A DNA stretch of 52,154 nucleotides from Candidatus Gallionella acididurans (GCA_001577345.1 LSLI01000013.1:1-52154); one strand, 5' to 3'; positions 26,905-36,628 are shown, counted from the stretch's first letter. The notes: a model not told the origin generated them from the letters alone. Made by a program: numbers and translations.

Positions 26905-27676
26905 AGCGGTATTGCGTGAGCTGAATCTGTATCCGTTATGGAGGCTGCGCGACCAGCCTGCACAAGTGGCCGCCAGTCCGTCTCCTGCCCATGTAGATGC
27001 AGAGGCGGAACCGGCCATGCCGGTAGCGGCGGAAGTTAAAGCGGTTGCTGCGACTGCCGTCAATGCCCCAACGCCCTTTTCTCACAGCCCCTCCATCGCT
27101 GGCGTGAGGGGGGAGTTGAGCGATCTTGGCTGGCCCGAACTGAAACAGCAAGTGCGCAACTGCACAGACTGCAGGCTGCGCGCCGGATGCACGCAAACAG
27201 TGTTCGGCGTTGGTGACGAGAAAGCCGAGTGGCTGTTCGTCGGGGAAGGGCCCGGCGCTGACGAGGACGCGCTCGGCGAGCCGTTCGTCGGACAGGCGGG
27301 CAAGCTGCTGGACAACATGCTGACGGCGATCAAACTGAAACGCGGCAACGGCGTGTATATCGCCAATATCGTCAAGTGCCGCCCGCCGGATAACCGCACC
27401 CCGGCAGCGGACGAGATCGCGCAGTGCCTGCCCTATCTGCAGCGCCAGATCGAACTGATACAGCCCAGAATGATCGTGGCGCTGGGCAAGGTTGCCTCGA
27501 ATGCCTTATTGGGCAGGGATGCGACACTGGCCAGCCTGCGCGGCAAGCTGCATGATTATCGCGGTATTCCCCTGGTTGTCACCTACCACCCCGCCTACCT
27601 GCTGCGCACTCCTTCGGAAAAAGCCATGGCATGGCAGGACTTGTGTTTTGGAGTAGACTCTTTGGCGGCCAAATAG
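26891..27676 (+). CDS. Uracil-DNA glycosylase, family 4 (iron-sulphur)
   Basis: 261 residues. After an alanine/proline-rich linker (about residues 20-75) comes the glycosylase domain: NCTDCRLRAGC (cluster cysteines), the catalytic loop VGEGPGADEDALGEPFVGQAGKLLD, NIVKCRPPDNRTP (another cluster cysteine) and VTYHPAYLLR. Family 4 enzymes remove uracil from DNA produced by cytosine deamination and carry a 4Fe-4S cluster. The N-terminal linker is typical of betaproteobacterial forms fused or adjacent to rimI. It overlaps rimI, indicating coupled translation. Confidence 0.93.
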   Translation: MDRREAVLRELNLYPLWRLRDQPAQVAASPSPAHVDAEAEPAMPVAAEVKAVAATAVNAPTPFSHSPSIAGVRGELSDLGWPELKQQVRNCTDCRLRAGCTQTVFGVGDEKAEWLFVGEGPGADEDALGEPFVGQAGKLLDNMLTAIKLKRGNGVYIANIVKCRPPDNRTPAADEIAQCLPYLQRQIELIQPRMIVALGKVASNALLGRDATLASLRGKLHDYRGIPLVVTYHPAYLLRTPSEKAMAWQDLCFGVDSLAAK

Positions 27677-27720
27677 TATTTTGCAGGCGTTGGATCGCAA
27701 ACGGCTGTTTGCAGGTGCAA

Positions 27721-28965
27721 ATGAAAGCGATGATGAATAATTTGCTTCGTGACAAGACCAGTCTGCTCGCCGCTATCCCGGTGGTCGCCGTATTGCTTTC
27801 CGTCCTGCTATACAGCCAGTATGGGCATTTCCAGCCCAGCATCAAAATCGGTGTGCTGCATTCCCTGAGCGGCACGATGGCGGCCAGCGAAGCCCCGCTG
27901 GTGGATGCGGTGCGCTTGGCGGTGGAGGAAGCCAACCAGTCGGGCGGGGTGAACGGCCAGCAGATCGAGATGATTGTTGCCGACTGCCGTTCCGATGCCG
28001 CATATTGTGCGCAGCAGGCCGAGAAGCTGATTACCCAGGACAAGGTTCAGGCGTTGTTCGGCTGCTGGACTTCTGCATGCCGCAAGGCAGTCAAGACAGT
28101 GGTCGAACGGCATCATCATCTGTTGTTCTATCCGGTGCAGTACGAAGGACTCGAGCAGTCGCCGGACATTATTTATACCGGTGCGGCGCCTAACCAGCAG
28201 ATCATTCCCATGGTGAACTGGGCGATGCGACATTACGGCAAGCGCGCCTACCTGATCGGTTCGGATTACGTGTTTCCGCGCACCGCGAATCAGATCACAA
28301 AGAAGCTGTTGCTGGCACAGGATGGGCAACTGGTGGCGGAGCGCTACGTGCCGATGGGAGAACAGAATCTGGATGCGATCGCTGCTGAAATTGCTGCGCG
28401 CCGTCCGGGTTTTGTCGTGAACACGCTGAACGGCGACAGCAACCGGTATTTTTTCCATGCCTTGCAAAAGGCCGGCATACGCGCCGAAGACATTCCGGTG
28501 TTCTCCACCAGTATTGCCGAGTCCGAGTTGGCAGCGATTGGGCCGGAGCTGGTGGCGGGGCATTATGCGGCGTGGAGTTATTTTCAGAGTGTGCCTGGCC
28601 ATGAGAATCGTGACTTCGTTGAGCGTTTCCGCCGCCGCTTCGGCCAGCAGCGGGTGCTGGATGACCCGATGGAGGCGGCATACATCGGGGTGAAGCTGTG
28701 GGTAAGCGCCCTGCGCAGGGCGGGCACGCTGGACTTGCCCACTGTCAAAAAGGTTCTGGAGCAGCAAACACTGGATGCGCCGGAAGGTATAGTGGCGGTG
28801 GATGAAGGCACGCGGCATTTGTGGAAATGCGTGCGTATCGGCAAGGTGCGTGCCGACGGCCAGTTCGAGATTGTCTGGCAATCAGACCGCAGTATCGCCC
28901 CGGCGCCATTCCCGTTCTTCATATCGCGCACTGGACGGGATACGATTGCAGGAGGCGCACGGTGA
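27721..28965 (+). CDS. UrtA/AmiC-like periplasmic ligand-binding protein
   Basis: 414 residues from the ATG at 27721. A single hydrophobic segment (SLLAAIPVVAVLLSVLLYSQ) at about residues 15-35 has no lipobox, so it is an anchor or signal peptide. The rest is a type I periplasmic-binding fold of the urea/short-chain amide group: IGVLHSLSGTMAASEAPLVDA, ALFGCWTSACRKAV, YPVQYEGLEQSPDIIYTGAAPNQQ and SYFQSV. No ABC permease or ATPase genes are nearby. Instead its stop overlaps the start of a membrane GGDEF-EAL sensor, so it more likely delivers a ligand signal than a nutrient. Ligand inferred only by family: urea, amide or similar. Confidence 0.88.
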   Translation: MKAMMNNLLRDKTSLLAAIPVVAVLLSVLLYSQYGHFQPSIKIGVLHSLSGTMAASEAPLVDAVRLAVEEANQSGGVNGQQIEMIVADCRSDAAYCAQQAEKLITQDKVQALFGCWTSACRKAVKTVVERHHHLLFYPVQYEGLEQSPDIIYTGAAPNQQIIPMVNWAMRHYGKRAYLIGSDYVFPRTANQITKKLLLAQDGQLVAERYVPMGEQNLDAIAAEIAARRPGFVVNTLNGDSNRYFFHALQKAGIRAEDIPVFSTSIAESELAAIGPELVAGHYAAWSYFQSVPGHENRDFVERFRRRFGQQRVLDDPMEAAYIGVKLWVSALRRAGTLDLPTVKKVLEQQTLDAPEGIVAVDEGTRHLWKCVRIGKVRADGQFEIVWQSDRSIAPAPFPFFISRTGRDTIAGGAR

Positions 28966-31900
28966 CTATTTCCAGGCGTCTGCTGCTGCTGTTCCTGCTG
29001 GTGGCTGTGCTGCCGCTGGCGCTGTTCAGTTATTTCGACCTGCAGCAGAGCGAGGCGATGTTGCGCGCAGAAGCGCTGGACAGGATGTCCGGCCTGGCCG
29101 ACAAGAAATTGATACAGGTCAGGAAGTATCTGTCGGAACGGGTACAGGATGTGCGCATGCTGGCGCGCGGCCCCAGGGTGATGGACTCGATAAGCATCCT
29201 CCCGGGGGAATATGCCCAAGGCTGGCGCAACTCGGCGGCCTATATCCGGGAAGATGCCAGGAACCGCCAGTATTTTGACCGTTATGTGGAAGATGAAGGG
29301 GTGTTCTATGACGTGTTCCTGATCACCCCGCAGGGTCAGGTTGTCTATACGCAGAAGCACGAGGTCGACTTTGCCACCAACCTGCTCACTGGCCCTTACC
29401 GCGATTCGCAATTGGCGCAGGCGTTCCGTACCGCGAGCATGACGCTGGAGCCGGTGATCTCCGGTTATGAGTATTACTCGCCTTCGCGGGCGCCCGGGTT
29501 GTTCATCGTCGCGCCGGTCATGGTTAACGGAAAATTTAGGGGGATGTTTGCGGTACAGCTGGGCAACTCGCTGTTCTACCAGGTGGCGACCGATGCGGCC
29601 GGACTGGGGCTGAGCGGCGAAGTTGCGTTCGCCCAGCGGGACGGAGACGGATTTGTGGTAACCACACCGCTCAAGTATCGCCCAGATGCCGCGCTGAAGC
29701 TCAGGCTTGGCGGGCAGGAAAGCCTGAAACTTCCGATGCCGCTGGCGGTTTTTGGTGAAGCTGGCAGGGGGATGATGCCTGATTATCGCGGTAAGCAGGA
29801 GCTTGCCGCGTGGCGCTACCTGCCCGAGCTGAACTGGGGGATGGTGGTCAAGATCGACGCGGATGAAGTGCTTGCGCCGATAGCACACCAACGGATTGTC
29901 CTGTTGACGGCGGTGTTGGGGTTGCTGCTGTGCGTCGGGTTGGTTGCGTACTATTTCGGGCGGCGGCTGGCAGTTCCGCTTCAGGAATTGGCGCGCGGTG
30001 CGGAAGAGGGAGCCCTGGGAAACCTGACGCGCCGGGTGAGCGAGCAGGGCAACGACGAGATTGGCATCCTGGGGCGCGCCTTCAATCGCATGGCCGAAAA
30101 TCTGCAATCGCTGCATCGCTCGCTGGAGACCCGTGTCGAGGAGCGTACTGCGCAACTGACGCTTAGTCTGGCACAGCTGCGCATCAAGGATGCCGCCATT
30201 GCGTCATCGATGGATCCGGTTGCCATTTCCGGCATGGACGGCAGGATATCTTATGTCAACCAGGCATACGTCGATCTTTGGCGGCTGAAAGGGCCGGAGG
30301 ATGCCATCGGACACTTCCCTATGGAGTTTTTGGAAGACCCTGAAGCGGCCGTGGCCGCGATGGAAATCCTGAGGCGGCAGGGATACTGGCGCGGCGAGTT
30401 GCGCGCGCTCAGGAGCGATGGCTCGCTGGCCGATCTGGAATTGTCAGCGAGTGTGGTAACGGACGAAGCTGGCAAGCCCTTGTGCATGATGGCGTCGTTT
30501 CAGGATGTCACCGAAAAAATCCGTAATCAACTGTCACTGCGGCACAAACAGAATTTGCTCAATGAAGCCCAGCGGCTGGGGCATATCGGGAGCTGGGAGC
30601 TCGATCATGTGGGCGGCGAGTTGCTCTGGTCTGATGAAGTTTACCGGATGCTCGATCTTGATCAGGCGCAGGGTCAGCCCTTATACCAGAAATTCCTGGA
30701 GGTGGTTCATCCGGATGACCGGGAAAAGATGCACCGGACGTACATGCAATCGTTGCAAGACCGCCAACCGTACGAACTGGAGCACCGCTTGTTGTTCGGG
30801 GATGGCCATGTCCGGTGGGTAAAGGAATACTGTTATAGCGATTTCGATGAAAATGGCCAGCCATTGCGCTCGGTTGGAACGATGCAGGACATCACCGAAA
30901 GTAAGCTGAAAGAGGACCAGTTGCGCATTGCCGCGATCGCTTTCGAAACCCATGACGCGATCATGATCACCGGCCCGGACAACCGTATCATGCGCGTGAA
31001 CAGGGCTTTTGAAAAAATCACCGGCTACAGCACGAATGAAGTCGTCGGACACACCCCGCATATGCTGAGCTCAGGCAAGCACGACCAGGATTTCTACAGG
31101 GAAATGTGGCGACAGATAGCCGAAACCGGGCAGTGGCAGGGAGAGATATGGGACAAACGCAGGAACGGCGACGAATACCCGAAGTGGCTGACGATCACGA
31201 CAGTGCGGGATGTGGCGGGACAGGTGAGCCATTATGTGGGGATTTTCAGTGATATCAGCCAGCGCAAGCTGGCGGAGGAAGAAATATTCAGCCTGGCGTT
31301 TTATGACACGCTGACCAAATTGCCCAATCGGCGCTTGTTTCAGGAAAGATTCAGTCATGCTTTGGCGGCCTCGGAGCGCAGCGGGATATACGGCGTATTG
31401 CTGTTCCTTGATCTGGACAAGTTCAAAGTGCTGAACGATACCCTGGGGCACGGTGTTGGCGATTTGCTGCTGATTGAAGTTGCGGCGCGCATCAAGGTCT
31501 GTGTGAGGGAAATTGACACCATAGCCAGAATGGGCGGTGATGAGTTCGTGGTGTTGATCGAAGAGGTTGATCCCGACGCCGCTGAAACCACACAAAAGGC
31601 CGCGCATGTTGCCGAAAAGATACGCAGCGAGCTGGGGAAACCCTATTTGCTGGGCGGCCAGGTGCAGCATAGTTCTCCCAGCATAGGTGTTTGCCTGTAC
31701 CGGGGGCGCACCGAATCGGTGGATACCCTGCTGAAGCATGCCGACCTCGCGATGTATCAGGCCAAGTCAGCCGGGCGCAACACGGTGTGCTTTTTTGATC
31801 CGGCGATGCAACAGGCGGTGGAAGAACGTGCCGCGCTGGAGAAAGATTTGCGCAGCGCCATTTCACTGCAGGAAATGCATTTGTATTATCAGATCCAGGT

Positions 31901-32606
31901 GGATAACGAACATCGTCCGCTGGGTGCAGAAGCTTTGTTGCGCTGGATACATCCGGCACGGGGCATGGTCTCGCCGGGGCAATTCATCCCGCTCGCCGAA
32001 GAGAGCATGTTGATCGCGGAAATTGGCCAGTGGGTGCTTGAAATGGCCTGCAGCCAGTTGAAATTATGGGAGAAGAACCCGCTTGCGCGCTCATTGACTT
32101 TGGCGATCAATGTCGGTGCGCAGCAATTTGCGCTGCCGGATTTCGTGGCGCAGGTTGCTGCGGCTATCAAAAAGCATCACATCATCCCGTCGCGTTTGAA
32201 GTTGGAGCTGACCGAAAGCGTGGTGCTGGGCGACGTGCAAGGGACAATAGCAACAATGAAAGCGCTCAGGAAACTGGGGGTGCGATTGTCGATGGACGAT
32301 TTCGGCACCGGCTATTCTTCATTATCCTATTTGAAATTGTTGCCCCTGGACCAGCTCAAGATCGACCAGAGTTTCGTCCGCGATATCACCGCGGACCCGA
32401 ACGACGCGCTGTTGGTGCAAACTATCATCGACATGGCGACGAATTTTCGTCTGGACGTGATCGCAGAAGGAGTGGAAACCGATGCCCAGCTGGCATTCCT
32501 CAGGCGCAATGGCTGTAAGGCCTACCAGGGCTATCTGTTCAGCAAACCTGTCCCAATTGAGGAATTCGAGGCGTTATTGGGGACGCACTGGTGGCGCCAC
32601 GCATGA
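28962..32606 (+). CDS. Sensor GGDEF-EAL protein with periplasmic, HAMP and three PAS domains
   Basis: 1214 residues from a GTG at 28962, chosen because GGAGG lies 6 bases upstream and the start overlaps the previous stop (GTGA). Helix at about 5-25, a Cache-like periplasmic domain to about 305 (YFDRYVEDEGVFYDVFLITPQGQVVYTQ), helix at about 310-330, HAMP, then three PAS domains with PAC motifs (about 400-520, 530-650, 655-775). GGDEF follows, motif RMGGDEF near 857-861, with inhibitory REID upstream. EAL comes last, motif GAEALLRW near 990, with MDDFGTGYSSLSYL and KIDQSFV. It can in principle both make and break c-di-GMP. The coupled binding protein probably interacts with its periplasmic domain. 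Confidence 0.93.
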   Translation: MTISRRLLLLFLLVAVLPLALFSYFDLQQSEAMLRAEALDRMSGLADKKLIQVRKYLSERVQDVRMLARGPRVMDSISILPGEYAQGWRNSAAYIREDARNRQYFDRYVEDEGVFYDVFLITPQGQVVYTQKHEVDFATNLLTGPYRDSQLAQAFRTASMTLEPVISGYEYYSPSRAPGLFIVAPVMVNGKFRGMFAVQLGNSLFYQVATDAAGLGLSGEVAFAQRDGDGFVVTTPLKYRPDAALKLRLGGQESLKLPMPLAVFGEAGRGMMPDYRGKQELAAWRYLPELNWGMVVKIDADEVLAPIAHQRIVLLTAVLGLLLCVGLVAYYFGRRLAVPLQELARGAEEGALGNLTRRVSEQGNDEIGILGRAFNRMAENLQSLHRSLETRVEERTAQLTLSLAQLRIKDAAIASSMDPVAISGMDGRISYVNQAYVDLWRLKGPEDAIGHFPMEFLEDPEAAVAAMEILRRQGYWRGELRALRSDGSLADLELSASVVTDEAGKPLCMMASFQDVTEKIRNQLSLRHKQNLLNEAQRLGHIGSWELDHVGGELLWSDEVYRMLDLDQAQGQPLYQKFLEVVHPDDREKMHRTYMQSLQDRQPYELEHRLLFGDGHVRWVKEYCYSDFDENGQPLRSVGTMQDITESKLKEDQLRIAAIAFETHDAIMITGPDNRIMRVNRAFEKITGYSTNEVVGHTPHMLSSGKHDQDFYREMWRQIAETGQWQGEIWDKRRNGDEYPKWLTITTVRDVAGQVSHYVGIFSDISQRKLAEEEIFSLAFYDTLTKLPNRRLFQERFSHALAASERSGIYGVLLFLDLDKFKVLNDTLGHGVGDLLLIEVAARIKVCVREIDTIARMGGDEFVVLIEEVDPDAAETTQKAAHVAEKIRSELGKPYLLGGQVQHSSPSIGVCLYRGRTESVDTLLKHADLAMYQAKSAGRNTVCFFDPAMQQAVEERAALEKDLRSAISLQEMHLYYQIQVDNEHRPLGAEALLRWIHPARGMVSPGQFIPLAEESMLIAEIGQWVLEMACSQLKLWEKNPLARSLTLAINVGAQQFALPDFVAQVAAAIKKHHIIPSRLKLELTESVVLGDVQGTIATMKALRKLGVRLSMDDFGTGYSSLSYLKLLPLDQLKIDQSFVRDITADPNDALLVQTIIDMATNFRLDVIAEGVETDAQLAFLRRNGCKAYQGYLFSKPVPIEEFEALLGTHWWRHA

Positions 32607-32630
32607 GGTGTTGCTTTGGCTTCCGTGCCC

Positions 32631-33869
32631 CTACAGCTGCCCCATGTCCTGGTCATGCCCGTGGCGTCTGTATAGCGCGGACATGATGCCCGCCAGCAGC
32701 AGGCCGAACACCAGGATGATGATGTAGAGATTGAGATGCAGTTTCTGCATCCCCGCATACAGTCCCAGCATCGCGAAGATGCTCAGGTTTTCATTGAAGT
32801 TTTGTACCGCTATCGAGCTGCCCGAACCCATCAGCAGATGGCCGCGGTGCTGCAGCAGCGCATTCATCGGTACGACGAAATAGCCGCCCATCGCGCCGAG
32901 CGCGATCAGCAGCAGCGTCGCCAGCGTGCTGTTGGTGATCGGGATCATCAGCAGCACCATCAACCCCATCGCGATGCCGACCGGCAGCACCTTCACCGAA
33001 TGTTCGAGCTTGACGAATTTTGCCGCCAGCACCGCGCCGAGCGCGATGCCGATGGCGAACCAGGCGGTAAGCTGGGCGCCTGCACTGATGTCGAAATGCA
33101 ATGCCAGCGCTGCCCAGGCCAGCAGCAGCAGGCGCAGCGTGGCGCCCACACCCCAGAACAGCGTTGTGACGGCGAGCGAAACCTGGCCCAGCGGGTCTTT
33201 CCACAGCAGCCTGAAACAGTGCCAGAACTCGGTGAGCAGAAAGACCGGGTTGCTGCTGAGCGGTTTGTGGTCGATCGCCACTTTCGGGATGTACAGGTTG
33301 AATGCGGCTGCGACGAGATAGATCCCGGTGATGATGGCGATCGCCAGTTCAGGAGGGGTGTCGATGCCGGTATCGATGAACGGCACGTCCCACCATTGCA
33401 GCATCGGCCCGGCGATCGCGGGGCTGACCAGCAGGCCTCCGACGACGGCGCCCAGCACGATCGCCAGTACCGTCAGCCCCTCCATCCAGCTGTTCGCCAG
33501 CACCAGCTTCCCCGGCGGCAGGTATTCGGTCAGGATACCGTATTTGGCCGGCGAATAGATCGCCGCGCCCAGGCCGACCAGGCCATAGGCGAGCAGCGGG
33601 TCGAGCCCGAACAGCATCGCGAGGCAGCCGAGTATCTTGACGTTGTTGCTGATGAACATCACCCGCCCCTTGGGCAGCGAATCTGCGAACGCGCCGACGA
33701 AAGGGGCCAGCATGATGTAGGAGAAGATGAAGGCTTCCTGCAATATCGGCGTGTGCCAGTTGGGGGCGTGCAGGGATTGCAGCAAGGCGATGGCGGCGAA
33801 CAGCAGGGCGTTGTCAGCGAGCGCGGAAAAGAACTGCGCCGCAAGGATAATGTAAAAACCTCGATTCAT
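32631..33869 (-). CDS. lplT: Lysophospholipid transporter LplT-like MFS protein
   Basis: 412 residues, 12-helix MFS permease. The start FYIILAAQFFSALADNALLF, the SNNVKILGCLAMLFG segment and AAIYSPAKYGILTEYLPPGKLVLANSWMEG match LplT, which flips lysophosphatidylethanolamine into the cytoplasm for re-acylation. The acyltransferase partner (Aas) is not adjacent here. Just upstream, a 43-bp copy of its own 5' end starts a 36-codon open frame whose TGA overlaps this ATG (see the duplication feature). Confidence 0.92.
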   Translation of the reverse strand: MNRGFYIILAAQFFSALADNALLFAAIALLQSLHAPNWHTPILQEAFIFSYIMLAPFVGAFADSLPKGRVMFISNNVKILGCLAMLFGLDPLLAYGLVGLGAAIYSPAKYGILTEYLPPGKLVLANSWMEGLTVLAIVLGAVVGGLLVSPAIAGPMLQWWDVPFIDTGIDTPPELAIAIITGIYLVAAAFNLYIPKVAIDHKPLSSNPVFLLTEFWHCFRLLWKDPLGQVSLAVTTLFWGVGATLRLLLLAWAALALHFDISAGAQLTAWFAIGIALGAVLAAKFVKLEHSVKVLPVGIAMGLMVLLMIPITNSTLATLLLIALGAMGGYFVVPMNALLQHRGHLLMGSGSSIAVQNFNENLSIFAMLGLYAGMQKLHLNLYIIILVFGLLLAGIMSALYRRHGHDQDMGQL

Positions 33870-33976
33870 GTTCTTTCGGCGGAGGCTAATGTGCGTAGCA
33901 CGTTAAAGACTGCAACGCAGACTGGCCGTAGCCAAAAGAACTGCGCCGCAAGGATGATGTAAAAACCGGGATTCAT
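33827..33976 (-). repeat. Partial tandem duplication of the lplT start, with 36-codon leader frame
   Basis: A 43-bp segment at 33827-33869 (lplT codons 1-14) recurs at 33934-33976 with three mismatches, a period of 107 bp. The upstream copy begins ATG and encodes MNPGFYIILAAQFF, then WLRPVCVAVFNV and 10 more residues, ending at a TGA (33866-33868) that overlaps the lplT ATG as ATGA. It could be a harmless relic, a translationally coupled leader peptide, or an alternative start of an ancestral longer gene. Confidence 0.8.
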
Positions 33977-34086
33977 TAAACTGATTTCATATTTTTCATT
34001 TCTTGTCAGTTCGTTTTATAACACGAAAGGATTGCCCCTGCTATCATTCCCGTCCTTATCAATCATCTTGCAGTGAACAGGATTTC

Positions 34087-35163
34087 ATGGCACGCCCGAT
34101 ACAAGCACATATCGATCTCGCTGCAATGGAGAGTAACCTCCGGGTGGCGCGCCGCGCCACTTCAGCGCGCATCATGTCCGTCATCAAGGCGGATGGGTAC
34201 GGCCATGGCGTGATGCGTGCCGCCGAGGCGCTTGCCGCGACAGACGGCTACGCGCTGCTGGATATCCAGGATGCGGTGCGCCTGCGCGATGCGGGTTACC
34301 GCCAGACTATTCTGCTGCTGGAAGGATTTTTTTCCGCGGAAGAATTATCCGGCATTGCCGAATACGACCTGGCCACCGTGATTCATAGCCAGTGGCAGAT
34401 CGCGATGCTGGATGCCTATCCCGGCCCGATGAAATCCGGAAAGGGGACACTCGATGTCTGGCTCAAGGTCAACAGCGGCATGAACCGCCTGGGCTTTGCG
34501 CCGCAGCAGGTGGCGCAGGCGATGGAACAGCTGCGCCGCCACCGCGCGGTGCGCGACATCACGCTGATGACACATTTCGCCAACGCCGACGAAGAACGCG
34601 GCGTCGCCGGGCCGCTCGCCCTGTTCAACGATCTCGCTTCAGCTCATCGCGTGCCGCGCTCGCTGGCGAATTCCGCCGCGCTGCTGCGTTACCCGTCCAC
34701 CCACGCCGACTGGGTGCGCCCCGGCATCATGCTGTATGGCGCGTCGCCGTTTGCCGATGCCAGCGCGCAGCAGCTCGGGTTGAAACCGGCAATGACGTTG
34801 AGCAGCCGTATCATCGCCACGCAGCAACTGCGCGCCGGCGACGAGGTCGGTTACGGTGCGTTGTTCCGTGCCGAAAGCAATATGCGTATCGGCATCGTCG
34901 CCTGCGGTTATGCGGACGGATATCCCAGGCATGCGCCGAGTGGCACGCCGGTGCTGGTGGGTGGGCAGCGCACCAAAACGCTGGGGCGCGTCTCGATGGA
35001 CATGCTGTATGTGGACCTGAGCGCGCTGCCCCAGGCCGATGTCGGCAGCCGCGTCGTGTTGTGGGGCGAGGGTATGCCTATCGAGGAAGTGGCGCGCGCC
35101 GCGGGAACGGTCAGCTATGAATTGATGTGCGCGCTGACACTGCGCGTGCCTATCAAGACATGA
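34087..35163 (+). CDS. alr: Alanine racemase
   Basis: 358 residues from the ATG at 34087, with AGGA eight bases before it (an in-frame upstream start at 34003 looks non-coding). PLP-binding lysine in MSVIKADGYGHG, barrel motif WLKVNSGMNRLGF, and the catalytic tyrosine region DEVGYGALFRAE are present, with VSMDMLYVDLS near the end. It makes D-alanine for peptidoglycan. It is divergent from lplT. Confidence 0.96.
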   Translation: MARPIQAHIDLAAMESNLRVARRATSARIMSVIKADGYGHGVMRAAEALAATDGYALLDIQDAVRLRDAGYRQTILLLEGFFSAEELSGIAEYDLATVIHSQWQIAMLDAYPGPMKSGKGTLDVWLKVNSGMNRLGFAPQQVAQAMEQLRRHRAVRDITLMTHFANADEERGVAGPLALFNDLASAHRVPRSLANSAALLRYPSTHADWVRPGIMLYGASPFADASAQQLGLKPAMTLSSRIIATQQLRAGDEVGYGALFRAESNMRIGIVACGYADGYPRHAPSGTPVLVGGQRTKTLGRVSMDMLYVDLSALPQADVGSRVVLWGEGMPIEEVARAAGTVSYELMCALTLRVPIKT

Positions 35164-35203
35164 AGATTCATTTTGAGAAGTGAAACTGAAAGGGTAATGG
35201 GCC

Positions 35204-36628
35204 ATGCTTTGTTCGATCGATCTTCGCAGGGGTAAAGTCGTTTCGTGCATCATCTATCGCCAACTATGCGACAGGGCAAGGTCCTGTGTGGCGGCAGCTG
35301 GTCTAAGTATTGCGATGCTGTCGGGCTGTGTTTCTCAAGGCCCTGCAGAACCGGTTCCGCAAAGAAACGTGAGCATCGACTCCTTTCATGTCGTCAAGAC
35401 CAGCCCTGAGTCAGTCGACATAGAACTTGTTGGCTCCAATGACGGCTCCAGGGGGCAGCTATGTCTGGGTGCGTCTGCAAAATCCAGGGACGGCATCGTG
35501 CGATCCGAAGGATTTCACCCTTATGTGTTACCTGTTGGGCAGCAGTTTCATATCACTGCAGAGGTGGTGAGGCCGTCGGGATCGGAACAGTTGCACACGG
35601 ACGCACTGGCGGTGAAAGTTTACCCGTGCGGCAAGGAGGTAATTCTAAATCGGATATTCGACTGGCCATACATTTGGTCGGCCAAGGCAGCAAATCCCTC
35701 CGTTGGGGAAGTGGAAAATCAGGCGGGCATCAATCCCTGGCAGATATTCTTTCAGGATCTGAACGAGCTGGATTTTGCCTCGCTGGATGCATTGATTGAG
35801 CGGTGGAACAATCCCAAAGAGCGGGACAGGAACGGTGAGTGGAAACTGGATGGCTTCAGAGGAGCATTGAATTATTTCTCGCAAATCTCGGATTGGCATG
35901 GAAATCTCGAGCGCATTCAGAAATGGCGCAAATTCAACCCCGAGTCCCCGGGGGCGGCGATCGCCGAGGCAAGATACTGGGTCGCCTACGCATGGCACAT
36001 CCGCGGCTACGAGTACAACAGTGATGTGGATCCCGTGGCAATAAAAGTATTCCATCAGCGCATGCAGCGGGCCGAGCAAGCTCTAAAGGAGTCGCGGCCA
36101 TATGCTGCGAATAATCCGCTGTGGTACGAAACATACCTGGAGGTCTCGATCGATGATAAGCGCGAAGACAAGTTCACCGCGCAGTTGTTTGATGAGGGCA
36201 TCCGCAAGCAGCCCTATTACCAGCCGTTGTATGTCGAAATGGCCAAACGCTGGTCGCACTGGTCCGGGAAAGATACGGATTGGCGCAAGGTCGATGATCT
36301 GGTCAACCGGGCAGTCGCCCTCACGAAACCCCTGGATGGCAATATCGATTACGCACTGCTTTATGCGCAGATCAATGATCGCCAGAAGATCGAATTTCAT
36401 CTGTTTCAGGGCAGCCTTGTTTCCTGGCCCAGAATGAAGGATTCATTCGAGGAATGGGTGAGGCGCTACCCCAGCGATGACAATCTCAACGAGTTTGCCG
36501 CATTTGCCTGCCGCGCCGGCGACAGGGAGGCTTACCTGAGGATGCGGCCAAGGATACAGGGGCGCATCGTGCCGGGCAAATGGCCAAGCAATTATTCCAT
36601 CGATCTTTGCGATCACAGGTTCATGTAA
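35204..36628 (+). CDS. DUF4034-type lipoprotein
   Basis: 474 residues. A signal segment ends in IAMLSGCVSQ, a lipobox, although the N-terminal extension is unusually long and a later start is possible. The C-terminal half (about 190-474) matches the DUF4034 pattern: YWVAYAWHIRGYEY, NPLWYETYLEV, YYQPLYVEMAKRWSHWSG and a final WPSNYSIDLCDHRF. The same features recur in the next gene, so the two are tandem paralogues in their C-terminal domain, while their N-terminal halves are unrelated. Function unknown; location outer membrane or periplasm. Confidence 0.8.
   Translation: MLCSIDLRRGKVVSCIIYRQLCDRARSCVAAAGLSIAMLSGCVSQGPAEPVPQRNVSIDSFHVVKTSPESVDIELVGSNDGSRGQLCLGASAKSRDGIVRSEGFHPYVLPVGQQFHITAEVVRPSGSEQLHTDALAVKVYPCGKEVILNRIFDWPYIWSAKAANPSVGEVENQAGINPWQIFFQDLNELDFASLDALIERWNNPKERDRNGEWKLDGFRGALNYFSQISDWHGNLERIQKWRKFNPESPGAAIAEARYWVAYAWHIRGYEYNSDVDPVAIKVFHQRMQRAEQALKESRPYAANNPLWYETYLEVSIDDKREDKFTAQLFDEGIRKQPYYQPLYVEMAKRWSHWSGKDTDWRKVDDLVNRAVALTKPLDGNIDYALLYAQINDRQKIEFHLFQGSLVSWPRMKDSFEEWVRRYPSDDNLNEFAAFACRAGDREAYLRMRPRIQGRIVPGKWPSNYSIDLCDHRFM

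Noticed and set aside
28584-30155. A 523-codon minus-strand frame opposite the binding protein and the sensor gene
   Set aside because: Both plus-strand genes are certain and translationally coupled; the antisense product has a His/Gln/Arg-rich shadow composition.
32736-33962. A 408-codon open frame on the plus strand opposite lplT
   Set aside because: Composition (Gln, Arg, His) is that of an antisense shadow of a membrane protein; no start signal or recognisable motif.
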